From contig CAZKVJ010000003.1 in assembly GCA_964556225.1 (NCBI GenBank), forward strand, positions 1 to 64,000: a stretch of 64,000 nucleotides of DNA, given 5' to 3'. This document shows positions 1 to 8,077 of this stretch, piece after piece. The notes beneath the pieces were generated by a model, which saw only the letters and a list, made by a program, of their open reading frames with translations, did no database searches and was not told where the DNA came from. This DNA comes from CAZKVJ01 sp964556225. GTDB lineage: Bacteria > Actinomycetota > Acidimicrobiia > Acidimicrobiales > Ilumatobacteraceae. Numbering within the stretch: position 1 is the stretch's first letter; every line of letters begins with the position of its first letter. A program made the translations under genes and the position numbers.

Positions 1-2
1 TC

Positions 3-299
3 CAGTTCAAGCTCGCCGACATCGCCACCGAGCTCGAGGCCGCGCGGTGGCTCACGTACCGTGCCGCCTCGCTGCGCGACGCCGGCCAACCGTTCCTGAA
101 GGAGGCGGCGATGGCCAAGCTCAAGGCGAGCCGGCTCGCGGCCTGGGCGGCATCGGAGGCGGTGCAGATCCACGGCGGGGTGGGCTTCATGCTCGACAGC
201 CCGGTCGCCCGCTTCTACTGCGACTCGAAGGTGCTCGAGATCGGGGAAGGCACCAACGAGATCCAGCACGTGGTGATCGCCCGGGCGCTGGGCTGCTGA
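3..299 (+). CDS. Acyl-CoA dehydrogenase, C-terminal fragment (cut by window edge)
   Basis: The last 98 residues of an acyl-CoA dehydrogenase, whose 5' part lies outside the window. The visible part is the C-terminal four-helix domain: the family motif QIHGGVGF, followed by the terminal GEGTNEIQ segment that binds FAD across the dimer interface. Such enzymes oxidise an acyl-CoA to the 2,3-enoyl-CoA and pass electrons to electron-transfer flavoprotein in the cytosol. It ends two bases before the convergent SDR stop codon, so the two genes meet tail to tail with no room for a terminator. Family assignment is secure; substrate is unknown. Confidence 0.93.
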   Translation, partial: QFKLADIATELEAARWLTYRAASLRDAGQPFLKEAAMAKLKASRLAAWAASEAVQIHGGVGFMLDSPVARFYCDSKVLEIGEGTNEIQHVVIARALGC

Positions 300-300
300 G

Positions 301-1050
301 CTACGGCGCCGAGTAGCCGCCGTCGACCACCAGTGCCGAGCCCGTCGTCCAGCGTGACGCGTCGCTCGCCAGGTACGAGTAGGCGCCGACCAGGTCGTCC
401 GGCGTGCCGAGGCCGAGCGGGTGGCGGCCGGCCATGGCGTCGATGGCCTCCTGGGGAAGGTCGTCATGGATGGCCGAACGGAACGTGCCCGGGCACACGC
501 AGTTGACGCGGATGTTGTCGCGGGCGTACTCGATGGCGGCGACCTTGGCGAGCTGGATGACGCCGGCCTTGGTGACGCAGTACGGGCCGGAGTGCGACCA
601 CGCGGTCAGGCCGGCCACCGACGCGGTCAGGATGATCGAGCCGCAGCGCTGCTCTCGCATCACCGGGACGGCGGCACGGATGGCGTTGACGGCGCCCATG
701 AGGTTGATGTCGATGACCCGCATCCAGTCGTCGGTGGTCAGGTGGTGGATGCGCCCGTTCGGGGCCAGCACCCCGGCGTTGCTGATGAGCACGTCGAGGC
801 GGCCGAACCGCTCGACGGCGCGATCGACCACGGCACGGACCTGGTCGACGTCGCGCACGTCGGCGATCACCGTGTCGAGCGCGGCGGGCGAGCCGGCGAG
901 CGGCGCCGTCGTGGCGTCGAGCGACGCCGGGCTCACATCGCTCAGCACCAGTGCGGTCGCCGGCTCGGACGCGAGCTGGCGCGAGATGGTGGCGCCGAGC
1001 GAGCCGCCCGCGCCGAGCACCCCGACCACCCTGGTTCGACCGTCCTGCAT
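301..1050 (-). CDS. SDR family oxidoreductase
   Basis: A classical short-chain dehydrogenase/reductase of 249 residues, a normal length. It has the nucleotide-binding glycine motif GAGGSLGA at residues 13-20, the NAG structural motif near 90, the catalytic serine near 143 and the YCVTK active site near 157. It probably oxidises an alcohol or reduces a ketone with NAD(P). I place the start at 1050 because GGGAG lies 7 bases upstream; an in-frame ATG exists 33 bases further up without a good ribosome site. It is transcribed divergently from the IclR gene and may share its regulatory region. Substrate not predictable. Confidence 0.9.
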   Translation of the reverse strand: MQDGRTRVVGVLGAGGSLGATISRQLASEPATALVLSDVSPASLDATTAPLAGSPAALDTVIADVRDVDQVRAVVDRAVERFGRLDVLISNAGVLAPNGRIHHLTTDDWMRVIDINLMGAVNAIRAAVPVMREQRCGSIILTASVAGLTAWSHSGPYCVTKAGVIQLAKVAAIEYARDNIRVNCVCPGTFRSAIHDDLPQEAIDAMAGRHPLGLGTPDDLVGAYSYLASDASRWTTGSALVVDGGYSAP

Positions 1051-1118
1051 CGCCGTGCTCCCGTGTTGGACCGAGCAGTACAATACCGGCAGCGTCGCAT
1101 TCGGGCTGGCTGAGCGCG

Positions 1119-1140
1119 ATTGCTACGATCTCGAAGTAAC
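1119..1140. promoter_or_regulatory. Candidate operator before the IclR gene
   Basis: Read on the minus strand, this site begins TTACTTCGAGATCGTAGCAA. It matches 18 of 20 bases of a site at 55684, in front of the flavoprotein/amidohydrolase divergent pair. It sits about 30 bases upstream of the IclR start, where an autoregulatory operator would be expected. Binding by IclR is inference. Confidence 0.5.
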
Positions 1141-1171
1141 AGAGGTCTCACACCGGCGCGAGGGGGAGGCG

Positions 1172-1984
1172 GTGGCGATCGACATGACTGACGCAGGGGT
1201 TGGCGACGCCGGACGCTCGGTGCTCGGGCGCATCGCCGCGATCCTCGATGCCTTCGACGGCGAGCAGCAGGCGCTCACCCTGGGCGAGCTGAGCGCAGCT
1301 GCCGGGCTGCCGAAGTCGACGGTCCACCGCCTCGTCGAGCAGCTCCGGGTGCTCGGCTGGGTCGAGCGCGACCACAACCACGTGTACCGCGTCGGCATGC
1401 GCCTGTTCGAGCTCGGCGGTCTGGCGATGCAGCGCAACCAGCTCCTCGACGCTGCCCTCCCACACCTGTACGCGCTCGCCGGCGCCACCAACATGACCGT
1501 GCAGCTCGGGGTGCTCGATCGCGGCGAGGTGGTCTACCTGGAGCGAATCACGCTCGGCGGCTACCGGCTGCCGACGCGCCTCGGGGGGCGGATGCCGGCG
1601 TACTGCACCGGACTGGGCAAGGCGATGCTGGCGTTCGATCCCGACGCCACACGCGACGTGCTCGCCTCGCGCCTGGAGCGACGCACCGCGCACACGCTCA
1701 CCGATCCCGACGCCCTCAGCGCCGACCTGGCCCGCATCCGTGACCGGGGCGTGGCCTTCGACGTCGCCGAGGCGTTCGACGGCATCGAGTGCGTGGCGGC
1801 GCCCATCCGCAACTCGGGCCGGGCCATCGGCGCAGTGTCGGTCACCGGTCCGGCGGGGACGATCGAGTGGGACACGGTGTCGAACGCGGTCAGGGCGGCT
1901 GCGGCCAGGACCTGGGCGGCGCGCTTCGGGCCGCAGCGCGCCCGTCCGGCCCTCGACGATCGCCGGCGGATGGTCAGCGCGTGA
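1172..1984 (+). CDS. IclR family transcriptional regulator
   Basis: A 266-270 residue IclR-type regulator: an N-terminal winged helix-turn-helix (LGELSAAAGLPKSTVHRLVE region, roughly residues 30-55) and a C-terminal effector-binding domain with the characteristic GLGKAMLA segment. Family members commonly control aromatic-acid catabolism. The start is uncertain: GTG at 1172 follows AGGGGGAGG closely, while the in-frame ATG at 1184 has 14-base spacing. The open frame continues far upstream, but that part is the antisense of the SDR gene and is not coding. The meta-cleavage hydrolase starts 34 bases downstream on the same strand, so IclR probably regulates its own operon and perhaps the divergent SDR. 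Confidence 0.92.
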   Translation: MAIDMTDAGVGDAGRSVLGRIAAILDAFDGEQQALTLGELSAAAGLPKSTVHRLVEQLRVLGWVERDHNHVYRVGMRLFELGGLAMQRNQLLDAALPHLYALAGATNMTVQLGVLDRGEVVYLERITLGGYRLPTRLGGRMPAYCTGLGKAMLAFDPDATRDVLASRLERRTAHTLTDPDALSADLARIRDRGVAFDVAEAFDGIECVAAPIRNSGRAIGAVSVTGPAGTIEWDTVSNAVRAAAARTWAARFGPQRARPALDDRRRMVSA

Positions 1985-2014
1985 GCGAGCTGGCCCGAGC
2001 GGCCGGGAGCGGGA
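1984..2014 (+). repeat. Dispersed 31-bp repeat, copy 1
   Basis: This stretch between the IclR stop and the hydrolase start is 29/31 identical to the minus strand of 8914-8884, at the start of the hydratase gene. Both copies adjoin an ATGAGCGAGCGC start. It supplies the GGGAG ribosome site for the hydrolase. Confidence 0.7.
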
Positions 2015-2018
2015 GACC

Positions 2019-2900
2019 ATGAGCGAGCGCGGGCTCGAGGGGCTGAGCTACGACGCGACGAGCCGGGTGCTCGACACCGCCCGGGGCCCGCTCCACTACC
2101 ACGAGGCCGGCGACGGCCCGCCGCTCGTCCTGCTCCACGGGTCGGGGCCTGGCGTGAGCGGATGGGCCAACTTCGGTGAGAACCTGCCGGCGTTCGCGCA
2201 GCACTTCCGTACCCTCGTGCTCGACTTCCCGGGGTTCGGCACCAGCTACTCGTGCGACTCGAGCCCGCTGTTGGCTGCCGCGCCGGCCGTCGTCGACCTC
2301 CTCGACGGGCTCGGCCTGGACGCCGTGCCGATCCTCGGCAACTCGATGGGTGGCAACATCGGCGCCCGAGTGGCGGCCGCCCACCCGGAGCGGGTCAGCG
2401 CGCTCGTCACCATCGGCGGCGTGGGAATGCCGCTGTTCGCCCCGAGCCCCCCGGAGGGCATCAAGCTGCTGGTCCAGTTCGTGGAGGATCCCACCCGCGA
2501 GCGCCTGGTGGCGTGGATGGAGTCGATGGTCTACGACCCGGCGATCCTCACCGACGACCTCATCGAGATGCGCTGGGCGGCGGCGCAGGAGCCGGGCGCG
2601 CTCGCCGACCTCCGCAAGATGTTCAACCCGAAGGTGCTCGAGGCGATGCGCTCGCAGCGGACGAACGCCGTCGACCAGGTGGCGGTGCTCGCGAAGATCG
2701 AGGCCCCGACGTTGCTGACGTTCGGCCGTGACGACCGCGTCACCCCCCTCGACAGCCTCATCGTGCCGATGCGGGTGATCCGCAGGGCGGAGGTGCACGT
2801 GTTCCCGAACTGCGGGCACTGGGCGATGATCGAGCGCAAGGAGGAGTTCGAGGACGTGGTCGTGGGCTACTTGCGCCGGATCACCAGGGGGCGGTCGTAG
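2019..2900 (+). CDS. Meta-cleavage product hydrolase (HsaD/MhpC/BphD-like alpha/beta hydrolase)
   Basis: A 293-residue C-C bond hydrolase that would cut the vinylogous dienoate formed by extradiol ring cleavage, giving 2-hydroxypenta-2,4-dienoate (or a homologue) and a carboxylic acid. It carries the oxyanion motif HGSGPG at 40-45, the nucleophile in GNSMGG (Ser109), the acid in GRDD (about Asp238) and the base in CGHW (His267), the arrangement of MhpC, BphD and HsaD. The ATG at 2019 is preceded by GGGAG. It sits with the dioxygenase, hydratase, aldolase and aldehyde dehydrogenase of the same pathway within 10 kb. Its 3' end overlaps the convergent SnoaL-like gene by 34 bases. Confidence 0.93.
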   Translation: MSERGLEGLSYDATSRVLDTARGPLHYHEAGDGPPLVLLHGSGPGVSGWANFGENLPAFAQHFRTLVLDFPGFGTSYSCDSSPLLAAAPAVVDLLDGLGLDAVPILGNSMGGNIGARVAAAHPERVSALVTIGGVGMPLFAPSPPEGIKLLVQFVEDPTRERLVAWMESMVYDPAILTDDLIEMRWAAAQEPGALADLRKMFNPKVLEAMRSQRTNAVDQVAVLAKIEAPTLLTFGRDDRVTPLDSLIVPMRVIRRAEVHVFPNCGHWAMIERKEEFEDVVVGYLRRITRGRS

Positions 2901-3397
2901 GAGATGTCCGTGCGATCGAGCGCCGCGAGGTTCGCCGGCGGGCCGAACCCGGCGCCCTCGACCGTGCCGTGCCACTCCAGCACCACCACCCGCGTCGCGA
3001 TCCGCCAGTCGCCAGCGCGGCGCTCGAAGCGGTCGACGTACCGGCCGCCGCTCAGCGCCACCGGCCGGTGCGGTCCTTCGTGGATGACGCTCAGGAAGTA
3101 CGCCTCGCCGTGGGCCTGATCGCCGTCGAGCTGGATCGACACGTTGGTGACGTAGCGCTGGTAGCCGGCGAAGCGCTCGTGGACTCGGAACAGGTACTCG
3201 ACCAGGCCGTCGACCCCGCCCACGTACGCTCCGGCGTGGTCCTCGGTGGCGTCAGGGTGGTACGCCGAGCGCAGCAGCTCCTCGTCACGGCGGTCGAGGC
3301 CACGTGCGTACCGGTGGAGGCAGTCGACGATCGCCGCACGGTCCACCAGCTGCGCCAGCGCGTCGGTCATGGCAGGGTTCCGTCCAGCGTTGCTCAT
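2867..3397 (-). CDS. SnoaL-like (NTF2-fold) protein
   Basis: A 176-residue protein of the SnoaL_4/NTF2-like fold. The N-terminal helix pattern (VDRAAIVDCLHRYARGLDRRD) and a core with VSIQLDGDQAHGEAYF and the late WRIATRVVVLEWHG strand are typical of small catabolic proteins of this group. Relatives act as isomerases, dehydratases or ring-hydroxylating beta-subunit-like proteins, so no reaction can be assigned. The start is ATG 3397 or the GTG directly before it; GGGGGGAG lies 10 bases upstream. It converges on and overlaps the hydrolase gene. A second SnoaL-like protein lies at 24.1-24.5 kb. Confidence 0.85.
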   Translation of the reverse strand: MSNAGRNPAMTDALAQLVDRAAIVDCLHRYARGLDRRDEELLRSAYHPDATEDHAGAYVGGVDGLVEYLFRVHERFAGYQRYVTNVSIQLDGDQAHGEAYFLSVIHEGPHRPVALSGGRYVDRFERRAGDWRIATRVVVLEWHGTVEGAGFGPPANLAALDRTDISYDRPLVIRRK

Positions 3398-3504
3398 CAC
3401 TCGGTGTCTCCCCCCTCGGCGACGGGCGCACCCTACCGGCGGGCATCGCGGCGCAGTGCGTGCCGGCGGTGGCCGGCCGCCACCAGCGAGCAGAGAGGAT
3501 CGGC

Positions 3505-4017
3505 GTGACGATGGAGCACCTCAGCGAGCTGTTCGGCGACATGATGCAGGTCGCCTACGTGACCGACGACCTCGACGCGGCGACGAACCACCTCGAGTCG
3601 ATGTACGGGACGGCTCGCTTCCGCATCAACCGCGGGTCGTCGCTCGGGGGCAAGGTCCGTGTCGGTGGTGAGCTGGCCGACGAGTGGGTGATCGACGCCG
3701 CGCTCGTCTACGCCGGCGCGACCAACATCGAGGTCATCCAACCCGTGCGCGGGTCGGTCGAGCTCTACCGGGCGGGGATCCGCCCAGGGGCGCTGCTCAC
3801 GTTCCACCACCTCGGATTCCGTGTGGACGACTTCGACGAGGCGGCCGCGGTGGTCGAGCGCGCCGGGCGGGAGTGGGCCCAGGAGGGGACCTTCGGTGAC
3901 ATCCGCTTCGGGTACCTCGACCTCACGGCCGAGCTCGGACACTTCGTCGAGATCATGGAGCTCGGCCCCCACGCAGCGGCCTTCTTCGCGTCGATCGAAG
4001 CCGAGTCGGCGAGGTGA
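3505..4017 (+). CDS. VOC (glyoxalase/dioxygenase fold) protein
   Basis: A protein of about 170 residues with the two beta-alpha-beta-beta-beta modules of the vicinal oxygen chelate superfamily. The phrases MMQVAYVTDDLDAATNHLES and TFHHLGFRVDDFDEAA mark the starts of the two modules. The second module contains HHLGFRV and ends with GHFVEIMEL, which would supply metal ligands; the first module begins QVAYV and lacks the usual His, so metal binding may be incomplete. GTG 3505 is chosen because GAGAGG lies 7 bases upstream; ATG 3511 is the alternative. It lies within the meta-cleavage cluster on the same strand. Function unknown: isomerase, epimerase or dioxygenase-like. Confidence 0.85.
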   Translation: MTMEHLSELFGDMMQVAYVTDDLDAATNHLESMYGTARFRINRGSSLGGKVRVGGELADEWVIDAALVYAGATNIEVIQPVRGSVELYRAGIRPGALLTFHHLGFRVDDFDEAAAVVERAGREWAQEGTFGDIRFGYLDLTAELGHFVEIMELGPHAAAFFASIEAESAR

Positions 4018-4103
4018 GTGCCGGGGTGCGACGGGCAGCGGCGTGTCTCGCCTGACGGGACGGTCCGATCGCCGGGCGGGCGCCGCTCCACCAAGATGAG
4101 CGC

Positions 4104-5030
4104 GTGGGAGCGTGCAGGGCGACCGCCGCGATCGTCGGGTCGGGCAACATCGCCACCGACCTCATGTACAAGCTCCTGCGCTCGACGGTCATCGAGCCCC
4201 GCTACATGATCGGCATCGACCCGGAGAGCGAGGGGCTCGCTCGTGCCCGCCGTCAGGGTCTCGAGGCCGTGGCCGATGGCGTCGACTGGCTCCTCGACCG
4301 GGCGGAGCTCCCGGACCTGGTGTTCGAGGCAACCTCGGCTTACGCGCACGTCCGCAACGCGCCGCGCTACCGCGACGCCGGCATCCGGGCCGTGGACCTC
4401 ACCCCGGCGGCACGCGGGCCGTACGTGATCCCGGTGGTCAACCTCGACGCGCACCTCGACGAGATGAACGTCAACATGGTCACCTGCGGCGGGCAGGCGA
4501 CGATCCCGATGGTGCACGCGGTGTCGCGTGTCGTGGCGGTGCCGTACGCCGAGATCGTCGCGACGGTGGCGTCGCGGTCGGCGGGCCCGGGCACGAGAGC
4601 GAACATCGACGAGTTCACTCGCACCACGTCGTCGGCGGTGGAGGTGCTCGGCGGCGCCCAGCGGGGCAAGGCGATCATCATCCTGAATCCGGCGGAGCCA
4701 CCGCTGATCATGCGGGACACCATCTTCTGCCAGATCCCCGACGACGCCGACTACGACGCGATCGAGGCCTCGATCGACGACGTCGTCGCCCGGGTGCAGG
4801 AGTACGTCCCCGGATACCGGCTCCGCCAGCGACCGCAGTTCGATCCGGTGACCGCCGGCCGGCCCGCCCGCGTCGCCGTCTTCGTCGAGGTCGAGGGCGC
4901 GGGCGACTACCTCCCCCCGTACTCCGGCAACCTCGACATCATGACCGCCGCGGCGACCAAGGTGGGCGAGGAGATCGCCCGGCACCTCGCCGGCGCGCCG
5001 CCGGCCTTCGATGACGGGGTGAGCGCCTGA
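4104..5030 (+). CDS. mhpF: Acetaldehyde dehydrogenase (acylating), MhpF/HsaG family
   Basis: A 308-residue acylating aldehyde dehydrogenase, the usual length of the family. It converts acetaldehyde or propanal, NAD and CoA to the acyl-CoA, taking the volatile aldehyde from the partner aldolase through a channel. Visible are the Rossmann motif IVGSGNIATDL (residues 10-20), the catalytic cysteine in MVTCGGQAT (Cys128) and the C-terminal YSGNLDIMTAAA helix region. The start is GTG; the stop overlaps the ATG of the aldolase by one base (TGATG), matching the obligate aldolase-dehydrogenase complex. Assignment to the mhpF/bphJ/hsaG family is firm; which aldehyde it prefers is not visible. Confidence 0.96.
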   Translation: MGACRATAAIVGSGNIATDLMYKLLRSTVIEPRYMIGIDPESEGLARARRQGLEAVADGVDWLLDRAELPDLVFEATSAYAHVRNAPRYRDAGIRAVDLTPAARGPYVIPVVNLDAHLDEMNVNMVTCGGQATIPMVHAVSRVVAVPYAEIVATVASRSAGPGTRANIDEFTRTTSSAVEVLGGAQRGKAIIILNPAEPPLIMRDTIFCQIPDDADYDAIEASIDDVVARVQEYVPGYRLRQRPQFDPVTAGRPARVAVFVEVEGAGDYLPPYSGNLDIMTAAATKVGEEIARHLAGAPPAFDDGVSA

Positions 5031-6052
5031 TGCCGTACTCCGACAACCTCGACATCCGCATCACGGACTCGGCGCTGCGCGACGGCTCGCACGCCAAGGG
5101 CCACCAGTTCAGTGAGGCGATGGTGCGTGCCGTCGTCGCCGGGCTCGACAGCGCCGGGATGCCGGTGATCGAGGTGACGCACGGCGACGGGCTGGGCGGC
5201 TCGTCGTTCAACTACGGGTTCTCGCTCGAGGACGAGCGCACGCTCATCGCCGCCGCTGTCGACGTCGCCGAGCGGGCCAGGATCGCGGCGCTGATGCTGC
5301 CCGGGCTGGGCACCAAGGACGACATCGCCGCCGTCGCCGACCTCGGTGTGTCCGTCATCCGGATCGCCACGCACTGCACCGAGGCCGACATCTCGATCCA
5401 GCACTTCGGCCTGGCCCGCGAGCTCGGGCTCGAGACCGTCGGGTTCTTGATGATGGCGCACTCGCAGCCACCGGACGTGCTGGCCGCTCAGGCACGGATC
5501 ATGGTCGACGCCGGATGCCAGTGCGTCTACGTGGTCGACTCGGCGGGGGCGATGATCCTCGAGGATGTCGGTGAGCGGGTGGGGGCGCTCGTGGCCGAGA
5601 TCGGCGGCGAGGCGCAGGTCGGCTTCCATGGCCACGAGAACCTGGCGCTCGGCGTCGCCAACTCCATCTGCGCGATCCGCGCCGGGGCCACGCAGATCGA
5701 CGGGTCGACCCGCCGGTTTGGCGCCGGTGCGGGCAACACCCCCTGCGAGGCGCTGGCGGCGGCCTGCGACAAGCTGGGGATCCGGACCGGCATCGACGTG
5801 CTGCGCCTGTTCGACGTGGCCGAGGAGATCGTGCGCCCGATCATGGACGACGAGTGCGTGCTCGACCGGTTGTCGCTGATCATGGGCTACGCCGGGGTGT
5901 ACTCGTCGTTCCTGAAGCACGCCTACCGGGCCGCCGACCGCTACGGGGTGTCCGGCGCCGACATCCTCCTGGAGTGCGGCCGGCGGCGCCTCGTCGGCGG
6001 GCAGGAGGACGAGATCATCGACATCGCCGTCGGTCTCGCCGCCGGGCGATGA
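5030..6052 (+). CDS. mhpE: 4-hydroxy-2-oxovalerate aldolase, MhpE/HsaF family
   Basis: A 340-residue class II pyruvate aldolase that splits 4-hydroxy-2-oxo acids to pyruvate and an aldehyde. The DmpG/MhpE signature is present: LRDGSHA at 16-22 with the metal-binding Asp and catalytic His21, and the metal ligands His200 and His202 in GFHGHENL. The C-terminal communication domain (from about residue 280) that docks on the dehydrogenase is complete. The start codon overlaps the preceding stop, ensuring coupled translation with the dehydrogenase. A Rieske oxygenase follows after 31 bases, so all four plus-strand pathway genes may be one transcript. Confidence 0.97.
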   Translation: MPYSDNLDIRITDSALRDGSHAKGHQFSEAMVRAVVAGLDSAGMPVIEVTHGDGLGGSSFNYGFSLEDERTLIAAAVDVAERARIAALMLPGLGTKDDIAAVADLGVSVIRIATHCTEADISIQHFGLARELGLETVGFLMMAHSQPPDVLAAQARIMVDAGCQCVYVVDSAGAMILEDVGERVGALVAEIGGEAQVGFHGHENLALGVANSICAIRAGATQIDGSTRRFGAGAGNTPCEALAAACDKLGIRTGIDVLRLFDVAEEIVRPIMDDECVLDRLSLIMGYAGVYSSFLKHAYRAADRYGVSGADILLECGRRRLVGGQEDEIIDIAVGLAAGR

Positions 6053-6083
6053 TCGCGGGACCGACCGAGAAGGGGAGGAGACG

Positions 6084-7517
6084 ATGACCGAGACCGAACC
6101 GACCCCGGTGTCCATCTGGTCGCGCGGCGAGGTGCCGCGTGATCGCGTGCCCGAGCGGTACCGGCTCGGTGACCAGTTCGTGCCGAAGGGGCGCTACATC
6201 GACCCCGAGTTCCAGCAGCTCGAGGTGGACCGGCTGTTCTCGCGGACCTGGCTGATGGCGTGCCGCGAGGAGGAGCTCACCGGCGTCGGCAGCTACGTCG
6301 AGTTCTGCATCACGAACCGGTCGATCCTGGTGGTGCGCGAGGCAGCCGACTCCATCCGGGCGTACCACAACGCCTGCCGCCACCGCGGGACGCGCCTGGC
6401 CACCGGTCGCGGCCGTGTCGGCTCGATCATCTGCCCGTTCCACGGCTGGCGCTGGAACCTGGACGGCTCGATCCGCCTCGTCCTCGACCCCGAGGAGTTC
6501 CCGGAGCGCAGCGACGCCGACCTCGGCCTGCAGCCCGTGCGCTGCGAGACATGGGGCGGCTTCGTGTTCGTCAACATGGACCTCACCGCCGAGCCGCTGC
6601 TCGAGTACCTCGACCCCATCCCCACGGTGTTCGCGCCGTTCACGTTCGAGAACATGCGCTACCGCTGGATGAAGGGCGTCACGGTGCCCTGCAACTGGAA
6701 GACGGCGCTCGACGGCTTCCTCGAGGCGTACCACGTGCCGGGCACCCACCCGCAGCTGCTCCGCTTCGACCGCTCGAACCTCCACACCGCCACGCCCAAG
6801 GAGCTGGAGAGCCGCAGCTGGGCGCCGTCGGCGGTGTTCGGCAAGTTCGCTCGCTACTCCACGGTGGGCCGCAAGCAGAACGCCCAGACCACCGAGGCGC
6901 GGGCGAGGAAGGACCCGACGGCGCGCAGCACCCGCGGTGCCCCGGACCAGCGCCACTCCTTCGCTGCGAACGTCGAGTACGTCGCGAACGACATGCGGGC
7001 GCTCGAGAACGAGCGCAGCCTGCGGGCGGCCGAGCGGCTCCGGAACACCGAGGTCCCGGAGGGCATGACCGCCGGGCAGCACTACATGCAGCTGCTCAAG
7101 GAGATCTCCGTGGCTGACGGCCTCGACTGGCGGGACATCACGCCCGAGGAGTGGGCCGCGGCAGGGACGGCGTGGCTGGTGTTCCCGAACACGATCCTGC
7201 TGCCCAACCAGGGGTGCGTGATCGGCTACCGGGCGCGCCCGACGGGGCCGGACCCGAACACCTGCCTGTTCGAGGCGTTCTCGCTGGAGCAGGTGCCCGT
7301 GGCCGAGTACGACGCGAAGCGCGACTTCGCACCGCAGTACTTCGACGACTACCGCGATGCCGACGTCGGGCGGATCCTGACCCAGGACCTGGACAACTGC
7401 GAGAACATCACCGTCGGGATGCACTCGCCGAGCTTCGACGGTCACTGGCTGAGCCGCGACCAGGAGATGGTGGTCTTCAACGCCCACGTCGCCGCCGACC
7501 GCTACCTCTGGACCTGA
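6084..7517 (+). CDS. Rieske non-heme iron oxygenase, alpha subunit
   Basis: A 477-residue ring-hydroxylating oxygenase large subunit. The N-terminal Rieske [2Fe-2S] site is Cys98-x-His100 and Cys117-x2-His120. The catalytic domain has the mononuclear iron motif with Asp210, His217 and His222 in DGFLEAYHVPGTHP, with a late Asp expected near 430. At 477 residues it is somewhat longer than KshA or phenylpropionate dioxygenase subunits, mainly through an extra lysine/arginine-rich stretch around 275-320. It follows a strong GGGGAGGAG ribosome site. No small subunit or dedicated reductase is adjacent; the ferredoxin reductase at 32-33 kb is a candidate partner. It probably hydroxylates the ring before meta cleavage; the substrate is unknown. 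Confidence 0.95.
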   Translation: MTETEPTPVSIWSRGEVPRDRVPERYRLGDQFVPKGRYIDPEFQQLEVDRLFSRTWLMACREEELTGVGSYVEFCITNRSILVVREAADSIRAYHNACRHRGTRLATGRGRVGSIICPFHGWRWNLDGSIRLVLDPEEFPERSDADLGLQPVRCETWGGFVFVNMDLTAEPLLEYLDPIPTVFAPFTFENMRYRWMKGVTVPCNWKTALDGFLEAYHVPGTHPQLLRFDRSNLHTATPKELESRSWAPSAVFGKFARYSTVGRKQNAQTTEARARKDPTARSTRGAPDQRHSFAANVEYVANDMRALENERSLRAAERLRNTEVPEGMTAGQHYMQLLKEISVADGLDWRDITPEEWAAAGTAWLVFPNTILLPNQGCVIGYRARPTGPDPNTCLFEAFSLEQVPVAEYDAKRDFAPQYFDDYRDADVGRILTQDLDNCENITVGMHSPSFDGHWLSRDQEMVVFNAHVAADRYLWT

Positions 7518-7542
7518 CTCAGGTGCGCGCAGGGGTGGGGCG

Positions 7543-8007
7543 TCAGCGGTGGACCCAGCCTTCGTCGTGCCAGAAGGTCAACAGCTCCGGGAGCGGGCGG
7601 GGCCAGGTCTCGATGTAGGTGACGCCCTCGGGGCCGGCGGTCATGGTGTACGGGGTGCCGGCCCGGCTGACCAGGAACTGACCCGGTCCGACGCGCTGGA
7701 CCTCGCCCTGGTCACCGTGCTGGATGTCGTAGTGCCCGGCGAACACGAAGATCATCTCGTCGAGGTTGTGGTGGTGTCTTGGCACAACGAAGTGGGGGCG
7801 CACCCGCAGCGGGTTGCGGTTGAACGTGCGCACCGAGATCGGCTTGCGGGCCATCCACATCGCGCCGTCGAAGGTGGCCGCGAAGTCGACCGGCGCCTCG
7901 GACAGGGGCCGACCGTCGTACCAGAAGTACTCCGGGCTCGCCTGCTGGTCGTTGCTCATCTGCACCCAGTCGAGGTCGTCGACCAGGCTGGCGCGGAGGA
8001 ACCCCAT
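7543..8007 (-). CDS. Cupin domain protein (paralogue of the protein at 11407-11868)
   Basis: A 154-residue single-domain cupin. The metal-binding part reads PRHHHNLDEM, giving the HxH...E triad typical of the first cupin motif, and the second motif is GPGQFLVSRAGTPYTM. It aligns over its whole length with the protein encoded at 11407-11868 (shared phrases APVDFAAT/APVDVAAT, AGTPYTMTAGP/AGTPYTITAGP), which supports the chosen start at 8007 although no good ribosome site is visible. The two genes flank the dioxygenase, hydratase and flavoprotein genes. It could be a dioxygenase-like or isomerase enzyme or an accessory protein; no reaction can be given. Confidence 0.85.
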   Translation of the reverse strand: MGFLRASLVDDLDWVQMSNDQQASPEYFWYDGRPLSEAPVDFAATFDGAMWMARKPISVRTFNRNPLRVRPHFVVPRHHHNLDEMIFVFAGHYDIQHGDQGEVQRVGPGQFLVSRAGTPYTMTAGPEGVTYIETWPRPLPELLTFWHDEGWVHR

Positions 8008-8077
8008 GGCAAGAGTCTGCACCGGCCGGCGCCGTGTGTCACCGGGGCCGTCCTGCTGGCCGGGACCCCCGGGGGGG

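Noticed and set aside
404..1171. Upstream extension of the IclR reading frame
   Set aside because: The open frame continues back through the SDR gene on the opposite strand. The extra residues show no IclR features and are antisense artefact of high GC.
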